Of a stretch of DNA of 16,606 bases, positions 6,284-11,678 are shown one piece after another (the stretch's first letter is position 1; every line of letters starts with the position of its first letter). The DNA lies in assembly GCA_035569695.1 (NCBI GenBank), contig DATMMO010000120.1, positions 1 to 16,606 on the forward strand. Direction: 5' to 3'. The stretch comes from DASXMT01 sp035569695 (GTDB lineage: Bacteria; Actinomycetota; Acidimicrobiia; Acidimicrobiales; RAAP-2). A program made the translations under genes and the position numbers. The notes under the pieces are model-generated. The model saw nothing but the letters and a program-made list of their open reading frames with translations, had not been told where the DNA came from and made no database searches.

Positions 6284-6288
6284 GCGCC

Positions 6289-7239
6289 GTGGCCACGCCG
6301 GCCGAAGCTGTGGAACCACCCGACGACAGCACGCCTCACCGGGACGACACCTCGTCTCGCGCTGTCGTCATGGGCATGGTGCGCATGGCCCGCCCGCGTC
6401 AGTGGATCAAGAACCTGTTGGTCTTCGTGGCTCCCGGTGCCGCTGGGGTCCTGACCCACGGAGACGCCTTCCTCAAGGCCCTGGGCGCCTTCGGGATCTT
6501 CTGTATCGCCGCCTCGGGCACGTACTTCCTCAACGACACCATCGACGCCGACCGGGATCGCCTCCATCCCACCAAGCGGTACCGACCGGTGGCCTCGGGA
6601 GTGGTCGCCCCCCGGCTGGCCATCGGGGTGGGCTCGGTGCTCCTGGTGCTGTCGTTCGGCCTGGCCTGGTGGCTGGCCGGGTACCGGTTGGCCCTGGTCG
6701 TGGGGTTGTACGTGGTGATCACCACCGTCTACAGCCTCTGGCTCAAGCACGAGCCGATCATCGACCTGGCTGCGGTCAGCTCGGGTTTCGTGTTGCGCGC
6801 CATCGCCGGTGGCATCGCCACCGGGGTCGTGCTCTCGGACTGGTTCCTCATCGTGGCCAGCTTCGGTTCCCTGCTCATCGTGACCGGGAAGCGGTCGGGG
6901 GAGCAGAAGCTGCTGGGAGCGAACCAGGCTCAGATCCGCCAGACCCTGGGGCGCTACGACCCGTCCTTTCTGCAAACGGTCCGGACCCTGTCGGCGGCGG
7001 TGACCGTGACCGCCTACTGCCTCTGGGCCTTCGACCGGGCCGTGGCCATCCACCCCGGGCACCATCCGATCTGGTTCCAGCTGTCGATCGTGCCCTTTGT
7101 GCTGGGACTGCTCCATGTGGTCCGTCAGCTCGATGCCGGGAAGGGCTCGACCCCCGAGGACATGGCCCTGGGCGACCGCCGGTTGCAGATCTACGGAATC
7201 ACCTGGGTGGCCTTGATCGTGGTGGGGGTCTATGCCTAG
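6289..7239 (+). CDS. Decaprenyl-phosphate phosphoribosyltransferase (UbiA superfamily), 316 aa
   Basis: The product resembles mycobacterial Rv3806c, the integral membrane enzyme that moves 5-phosphoribose from PRPP to polyprenyl phosphate, the first committed step to decaprenylphosphoryl arabinose. From the GTG at 6289, a hydrophilic N-terminus of about 35 residues precedes ARPRQWIKNLLVF. The first UbiA Asp motif is NDTIDADRDRLHP (82-94), followed by TKRYRPVASG; the second region is YSLWLKHEPIIDL (148-160), then GFVLRAIAGG. Several strongly hydrophobic segments, I estimate eight or nine, span the protein. The context settles the function: its stop overlaps the dprE1 start by 8 bp, and dprE1 and dprE2 follow, which together epimerise the product after dephosphorylation. 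A phosphatase for the intermediate is not present here. Confidence 0.93.
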   Translation: MATPAEAVEPPDDSTPHRDDTSSRAVVMGMVRMARPRQWIKNLLVFVAPGAAGVLTHGDAFLKALGAFGIFCIAASGTYFLNDTIDADRDRLHPTKRYRPVASGVVAPRLAIGVGSVLLVLSFGLAWWLAGYRLALVVGLYVVITTVYSLWLKHEPIIDLAAVSSGFVLRAIAGGIATGVVLSDWFLIVASFGSLLIVTGKRSGEQKLLGANQAQIRQTLGRYDPSFLQTVRTLSAAVTVTAYCLWAFDRAVAIHPGHHPIWFQLSIVPFVLGLLHVVRQLDAGKGSTPEDMALGDRRLQIYGITWVALIVVGVYA

Positions 7240-8986
7240 CAAGGCCGGACGGCCAGGCACCTCGGGGGCCGGCGCCGTGCGCTCCGAGCTGACCGGGTGG
7301 GGTCGCACGCCGGCCACGGCGGCTGACGTCGTCCATGCCGTCCATCCCGACATCGTCGACGACGTGGTCAGCGGGGCCATCGCCGGCGGCGATCGGCCCG
7401 ACCGCGGGCTCATTGCCCGGGGCCTGGGGCGCAGCTACGGGGACGCGGCCCAGAACGCGGGCGGGACCGTGGTCGACGCCACCTGGCTCGATGCAGTCCA
7501 TCACGTCGACCTCGAGGCCGGGCTGATCACCGTCGGGGCCGGGGTGAGCCTGGAGACCCTCATGGAGCGGTTCGTCCCCCTGGGCTGGTTCGTCCCGGTG
7601 ACGCCGGGAACCCGCCTGGTCACCGTGGGCGGCGCCATCGCCGCCGACATCCACGGCAAGAACCATCACCGTGACGGCAGCTTCTGCAGCCACGTGACGG
7701 CCATGACCCTGGTCACCCCCACCGGGACCTGGGACATCTCCGCGGCATCGCATCCCGATCTGTTCTGGGCCACCGCCGGGGGAATGGGGCTCACCGGAGT
7801 GGTCACCCGGGCCACGCTGCAGATGATCCCGGTGGAATCGAGCTACATGCTGGTCGACACCGAACGGGCCTCGGATCTCGATGACGCCATGGCCCGCATG
7901 GTCTCGGGGGACGACGGGTACCGCTACTCGGTGACCTGGATCGACTGCCAGTCCACGGGCCGAAACCTGGGTCGCTCGGTGCTCACCCGCGGTGATCATG
8001 CCCGCCTCGACGAGCTCCCTGACGCCCTGCGGCGCTCACCCGACAAGGCCCGCCGTTTCGTGCCCAAGACGCTGGTCAACGTGCCCATTACCCCGCCCAG
8101 CGGCCTCTTGAACCCGCTGACCGTGGGTGCCTTCAACGAGTTCTGGTTCCGCAAGGCGCCCAAGTTCCAAGTGGGCAAGGCCCATCACATGACCGGGTTC
8201 TTTCACCCCCTGGACGGCGTGGGCTCGTGGAACCGGCTGTACGGGAAGCGGGGCTTCCTCCAGTACCAGTTCGTGGTGGCCGACCGCCACGCGGAGACGG
8301 TGCGGCGGATCATCGAGCAGCTGACCGAGCTGAAGCTGGCCTCGTTCCTCGCCGTGTTGAAGCGGTTCGGCCCCGGGGACCCCGGTCCCCTCTCCTTCCC
8401 CAAGCCGGGGTGGACGCTGGCCCTCGACCTCCCGGTCGGATACGACCAGCTCGACCGCCTGCTCGACGGCTTCGACGAGCAGGTCGCCGAGGCCGGCGGT
8501 CGGGTCTACCTGGCCAAGGATTCGCGCTTGGCCCCGGTCATGTTCGAGCGCATGTACCCCGAGCTCGATGCGTGGCGGGCGGTGCGCGACCGGGTCGACC
8601 CCGAGGGCGTCCTGCAGTCGGACCTGGGCCGTCGCCTGGGGCTGACCGGGGACTCGACTGGGACCTCGGATCCAGCCCGGTCCACGACGGCCGCGGCACC
8701 GGCGCCGTCGGCCAACACCGGGGTGGCGGCGGCCACCAAGTCGCCAGCCGGCACCAAGTCGCCAGCCGGCACCAAGTCGCCAGCCAGGACGGCGGCAAAG
8801 AAGTCCCCGGCGAAGAAATCGACGGCCAAGGGGGCCTCGGCCAAGAAAGCGACGGCCAAACGGGCCTCTGGCGCCGCGCCGGCCACGCCGGGCGCATCGA
8901 ACAGCGCAACGCCGGTTGCCGGTCAGCCCGCACCCACCGAAGGCGCCTCAGGGGCCAAGACAGGAACAGGACGGACGGATTCATGA
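7232..8986 (+). CDS. dprE1: Decaprenylphosphoryl-beta-D-ribose 2'-oxidase with long basic low-complexity tail, 584 aa
   Basis: DprE1 is the FAD enzyme that oxidises decaprenylphosphoryl ribose to the 2'-keto intermediate at the cell envelope. FAD-domain hallmarks are ARGLGRSYGDAAQNAGG (62-78), PGTRLVTVGGAIAADIHGKNHH (125-146) and FWATAGGMGLTG (178-189). The substrate domain has FFHPLDGVGSWNRLYGKRGF, the catalytic Lys is K429 in YLAKDSR, and the enzyme core ends near LGRRLGL (465-471). Where M. tuberculosis has Cys387 (PGWNICVDFP), this protein has A397 (PGWTLALDLP). Residues about 472-584 are an added tail rich in Ala, Lys, Ser, Pro and Thr, with three TKSPAG units and AKKSPAKKSTAKG, like a histone H1 or HU tail; mycobacterial DprE1 (461 aa) ends without one. 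The gene overlaps the previous stop by 8 bp and the dprE2 start by 4 bp. Confidence 0.96.
   Translation: MPSKAGRPGTSGAGAVRSELTGWGRTPATAADVVHAVHPDIVDDVVSGAIAGGDRPDRGLIARGLGRSYGDAAQNAGGTVVDATWLDAVHHVDLEAGLITVGAGVSLETLMERFVPLGWFVPVTPGTRLVTVGGAIAADIHGKNHHRDGSFCSHVTAMTLVTPTGTWDISAASHPDLFWATAGGMGLTGVVTRATLQMIPVESSYMLVDTERASDLDDAMARMVSGDDGYRYSVTWIDCQSTGRNLGRSVLTRGDHARLDELPDALRRSPDKARRFVPKTLVNVPITPPSGLLNPLTVGAFNEFWFRKAPKFQVGKAHHMTGFFHPLDGVGSWNRLYGKRGFLQYQFVVADRHAETVRRIIEQLTELKLASFLAVLKRFGPGDPGPLSFPKPGWTLALDLPVGYDQLDRLLDGFDEQVAEAGGRVYLAKDSRLAPVMFERMYPELDAWRAVRDRVDPEGVLQSDLGRRLGLTGDSTGTSDPARSTTAAAPAPSANTGVAAATKSPAGTKSPAGTKSPARTAAKKSPAKKSTAKGASAKKATAKRASGAAPATPGASNSATPVAGQPAPTEGASGAKTGTGRTDS
8735..8788 (+). 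repeat. Three 18-bp tandem repeats inside the dprE1 tail
   Basis: ACCAAGTCGCCAGCCGGC is repeated at 8735-8752, 8753-8770 and, with changes only at its end, 8771-8788. It is in frame and encodes Thr-Lys-Ser-Pro-Ala-Gly/Arg. Being a multiple of three, copy-number change would lengthen or shorten the basic tail without a frameshift. Confidence 0.9.
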
Positions 8987-9744
8987 TCGACGCCACGGGA
9001 CGACCGCAGTCGCTGCTGGTGCTGGGAGGGTCATCGCAGATTGCCCAGTCCATCGTCAGGCAGCTGGTCCCCGGCCGCTGCCGGACGGTGGTCCTGGCCG
9101 GGCGGAAGTCTCCCCGCCTCACCGAAGCCACCGCCGTCGCCCGGGCCGCCGGGGCCGACACGGTGGAAGAAGTCGACTTCGACGTGACCGACGTGAGCGG
9201 CCACAGCCGCTTCGCCGCCGATGTCTTCGATCGCTTCGGCGACTTCGATGTCGTCGTCGTGGCCGCCGGGGTGCTCGGCGACCAGGAGATCGACGAAAAG
9301 GATCCGGCCTCGGCCGCGGCGGTGATCACCACCAACTTCACCGGGGTGGCCGCGGCCATGCTGGCCGTCTCGAACCAGCTCCGTGCCCAGGGCCACGGCC
9401 GCATGGTCGTGCTCTCCTCGGTGGCCGGCGAGCGGGCCCGGCGGGCCAACTTCATCTACGGCTCGTCGAAGGCCGGGCTGGACGCCTTCGCCCAGGGACT
9501 GGGTGATGCCCTGGTCGGGAGCGGGGTCCGGGTCATGATCGTTCGTCCCGGCTTCGTGGTCGGACGGATGACCGAGGGCATGCGGGCCCAGCCCTTCTCC
9601 ACCACCCCCGACGCGGTGGCCACCGCCGTTGTCCACGGGATCGAAGCCGGCGCCTCCGAGGTCTATGCCCCCGCCGTCCTCCGGTGGGTGTTCATGGGCA
9701 TGCGCCACCTCCCCCGCCCGGTGTGGCGGCGCCTGCCCAGCTGA
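8983..9744 (+). CDS. dprE2: Decaprenylphosphoryl-2-keto-erythro-pentose reductase (SDR), 253 aa
   Basis: DprE2 reduces the 2'-keto product of DprE1 with NADH to decaprenylphosphoryl arabinose, the arabinosyl donor for cell-wall arabinan. It is a classical short-chain dehydrogenase: nucleotide loop LLVLGGSSQIAQSI (11-24), NFTGVAAA (118-125), catalytic Ser in VVLSSVAGER (S146), and YGSSKAGLDAF with Y159 and K163. Length and the RRANFIYGSSKAGLD region agree closely with mycobacterial DprE2 (254 aa), as does the C-terminus ending in PRPVWRRLPS. The ATG overlaps the dprE1 stop as ATGA. The frame is open further upstream, but those starts lie within dprE1 and would add unrelated sequence. The gene appears to be last in the operon. 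Confidence 0.95.
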   Translation: MIDATGRPQSLLVLGGSSQIAQSIVRQLVPGRCRTVVLAGRKSPRLTEATAVARAAGADTVEEVDFDVTDVSGHSRFAADVFDRFGDFDVVVVAAGVLGDQEIDEKDPASAAAVITTNFTGVAAAMLAVSNQLRAQGHGRMVVLSSVAGERARRANFIYGSSKAGLDAFAQGLGDALVGSGVRVMIVRPGFVVGRMTEGMRAQPFSTTPDAVATAVVHGIEAGASEVYAPAVLRWVFMGMRHLPRPVWRRLPS

Positions 9745-9764
9745 ACCCAAGCTGCGCCGGAGCG

Positions 9765-9780
9765 ACCGGCAGCCGCCGGT
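9765..9780 (+). terminator. Hairpin downstream of dprE2
   Basis: ACCGGC (9765-9770) and GCCGGT (9775-9780) form a 6-bp GC-rich stem with a 4-base loop, 20 bases after the dprE2 stop, between convergent genes. There is no following T-run, so it is only a candidate end-of-operon structure. Confidence 0.3.
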
Positions 9781-9814
9781 GCGACCAGCCGTTGCCATCA
9801 GCGCCGGCAGAGTC

Positions 9815-9864
9815 AGGCGGCTCGCACAGTCCAGGCGGCTCGCACAGTCCAGGCGGCGCGCAGA
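9815..9864. repeat. 18-bp tandem repeat, about 2.7 copies, between convergent genes
   Basis: AGGCGGCTCGCACAGTCC occurs at 9815-9832 and 9833-9850, with a diverged partial third copy from 9851. The block is flanked by the 12-base direct repeat CGCCGGCAGAGT at 9802-9813 and 9869-9880. The 138-bp interval between dprE2 and the glycosidase-like gene contains no plausible gene of its own. Confidence 0.8.
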
Positions 9865-9882
9865 TTCACGCCGGCAGAGTGA

Positions 9883-11442
9883 TCAGGGGACCCGGGCCGA
9901 CATGGTGATGAAGTCGCGAGCGCTGGCCGAGAAGTACCGGGACGGGGAGTTCACCTCGTCGCTGGTCAATCGGGTGCCGTTGGTGCCCGAGGCGGGCTGG
10001 CCCACCGGGGGGGCGAAGCTGAAGAAATTGACCCACGAGGTGTTGATGTCCATCTCCATGGCCCTGACCGCACCGGCGTGCTGGAGGACGTTGGCCAGGT
10101 CGACGATCGACAGTCCCGAGCCGCCCACGTAGACGAGGGCGCCGTTGGCTGTGACCCCGATCCCCGACCGCCACACCCGGAAGGCGCCACCCAGGGTGTT
10201 GCCCCACCGGGTGTTGTCCGTCTGGTTGAGCCCGGGAACCGGTTGCCCGTTGTCCACGATCAAATCGAGGTTCTGGCGGACGGCGACGACGTTGGGGTTC
10301 ATGGTGACATCGCGGCCCCACACCCCCACCGTCGGGGTGCCGTTACGGTAGATGACCAGCGAGGCGGACCCGTTGACCAGCGGGATGGCCGTGTGCCCGT
10401 CGGCGTAGTAGCCGCCCTGGGCGTCCTGCATCAGAAAGCCGGAGTTGAACGCGGCCACCAAGGACGTCGCCGCCGAGGCCGGTATGGGGGAATTGTTGAC
10501 GTAAGGCCCCCCGGAGCCTGGGATGGACTCGCCCTCGTACAGCGAGGCCTTGAGTAGCGTGGTGTCCATCCAGGCCACCCCGGTCACCTCGCTGGTGTAG
10601 GTGGAGTCGGGGCGGACGTAGGCGGCGTACATGGAGGGGATGCCGCCCACCGTGCGCCCGATCGGATGCCACTGACCCTCACCGGCGATCGGCGGCGTGG
10701 CCAGAGGAACCATGGCCGTCGGTGGCGTCAGGTGGGGCGGCCCGACCGTCGGGGCGGGAATGGCCGACTTGGTCGGCGCCGGGATGGCCCCCGATTTGGG
10801 CTTGCCCCCCTTGGGCGGCTGGTGGTGGGAGTACCAGAAGTTCTCCACCGCGGTCACGATGCCGCCGCCCCCGTTCTCGCGCATCCACTCGGCGAACCGG
10901 GTACTCACCGGTCCGTTGGCCGGGTTGGTCATGAACGACCCGAGCGAGACCCAGATCGGGGTCATCAACAACAAGACGAGCAAGAGGGCGCTGAGCTTGG
11001 GGTGGCGGCCGATGATCGTCCGGCGGCGGCGGACCATCTCCTTGTGCCGTTGCCGGCGAATGCGACGGCGTTGCTTGGCCGTGCGAGCACCACCGGGTCG
11101 ATGCCGGGGACCCGAACCCGAACCAGCGGACGCGGACGGGCGCTCGGGCGGGCCGCCAGGACGGCGGGGACGGGGCCGATCGTCGACTTCCATCTGACCC
11201 AAGCTCGGCTCCATCTGACGCCCGCTCGGCTCCATCTCTTGGCCCCCGGCCCGGCGCTGTCCGTTGCCGCTGCCGCTGCCGTTTCCTCGGGATGCGCCGT
11301 TTCCTCGCGATGCGCCGTTTCCTCGGGATGCGCCGTTTCCTCGGGATGCACCACCAGTGGGCGGACCGCCGGGAGGCGGACCTCCTGGGGGACCACCGGG
11401 ACGGCTGGGTCGGGGCGCGGACCCTCCCTCGCGCGTCACCAT
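9883..11442 (-). CDS. Membrane-anchored phosphodiester glycosidase-like protein (NAGPA/DUF2233 family), 519 aa
   Basis: The C-terminal half (about 260-519) resembles the NAGPA phosphodiester glycosidase domain, whose members remove sugars linked through phosphodiesters or act on envelope polymers. Visible family features are VAAFNSGFL (329-337), GGYYADG (343-349), GNTLGGAFRVWRSGIGV (414-430) and ANVLQHAGAVRAMEMDINTSW (450-470). The Gly-rich DGGGS motif of many relatives is replaced here by MDINTS. The N-terminus is long, cytoplasmic and disordered: Pro/Gly runs, four ASRGNG repeats (32-55), and a basic cluster (119-148). One membrane segment at about 149-168 then leads to a Pro-rich outside linker (207-250). 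Topology is type II. It converges on dprE2, which may hint at an envelope-glycan role; substrate is unknown. No strong Shine-Dalgarno sequence precedes the ATG. Confidence 0.85.
   Translation of the reverse strand: MVTREGGSAPRPSRPGGPPGGPPPGGPPTGGASRGNGASRGNGASRGNGASRGNGSGSGNGQRRAGGQEMEPSGRQMEPSLGQMEVDDRPRPRRPGGPPERPSASAGSGSGPRHRPGGARTAKQRRRIRRQRHKEMVRRRRTIIGRHPKLSALLLVLLLMTPIWVSLGSFMTNPANGPVSTRFAEWMRENGGGGIVTAVENFWYSHHQPPKGGKPKSGAIPAPTKSAIPAPTVGPPHLTPPTAMVPLATPPIAGEGQWHPIGRTVGGIPSMYAAYVRPDSTYTSEVTGVAWMDTTLLKASLYEGESIPGSGGPYVNNSPIPASAATSLVAAFNSGFLMQDAQGGYYADGHTAIPLVNGSASLVIYRNGTPTVGVWGRDVTMNPNVVAVRQNLDLIVDNGQPVPGLNQTDNTRWGNTLGGAFRVWRSGIGVTANGALVYVGGSGLSIVDLANVLQHAGAVRAMEMDINTSWVNFFSFAPPVGQPASGTNGTRLTSDEVNSPSRYFSASARDFITMSARVP
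11278..11349 (-). repeat. 18-bp tandem repeats encoding ASRGNG in the glycosidase-like protein
   Basis: On the plus strand GATGCGCCGTTTCCTCGG recurs at 11291, 11309 and 11327 (the first copy ending in C), with partial copies on both flanks. Read on the minus strand in frame it encodes Ala-Ser-Arg-Gly-Asn-Gly units in the cytoplasmic N-terminus. The near-identity of the copies suggests recent slippage expansion. Confidence 0.9.
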
Positions 11443-11678
11443 GGCGGCATCCCGCGACGGACGTCGCTCGCTGTCATCGTGATCGATCGGGTTGGCGGCG
11501 CCAACACATCCTCCACTGGCTCGGCCCGAGGTCGGCCCGATTGAGGTGCGAAACCGGCGGAGAGGCCTTTTTCCCTGGTCCGTCCGCCGAGCTAGTCATA
11601 AAAATCTTCATCCCTAGTCTCGCATGCCCGAGGTCCTATCCGTGGGCACCCCGGGCACCGAGATGGTCGATTCCCTGG
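11443..11678. other. Intergenic region between pcrA and the glycosidase-like gene
   Basis: This 236-bp stretch holds no plausible gene. It contains a relatively AT-rich patch (about 11590-11625) with TATGAC on the minus strand (11595-11600) that could be a -10 for the glycosidase-like gene. It also has an inverted repeat CGGCGGA/TCCGCCG (11555-11561 and 11583-11589, 21-base loop), a direct repeat TCGGCCCGA at 11521-11529 and 11532-11540, and an inverted repeat at 11491-11505. The 10-mer TTCCCTGGTC occurs at 11571 and at 11671, probably by chance. Confidence 0.5.
11491..11505. promoter_or_regulatory. Inverted repeat, possible operator upstream of the glycosidase-like gene
   Basis: GTTGGC-ggc-GCCAAC is a perfect 6-bp inverted repeat about 50 bases upstream of the ATG of the glycosidase-like gene. 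The short spacer suits a dimeric repressor or a small hairpin. Assignment as an operator is inference from position only. Confidence 0.3.

Noticed and set aside
11650..11667. Intrinsic terminator after pcrA from the GGTGCCC-like repeats
   Set aside because: The two copies are direct rather than inverted, so they cannot form a stem, and no U-run follows on the minus strand.
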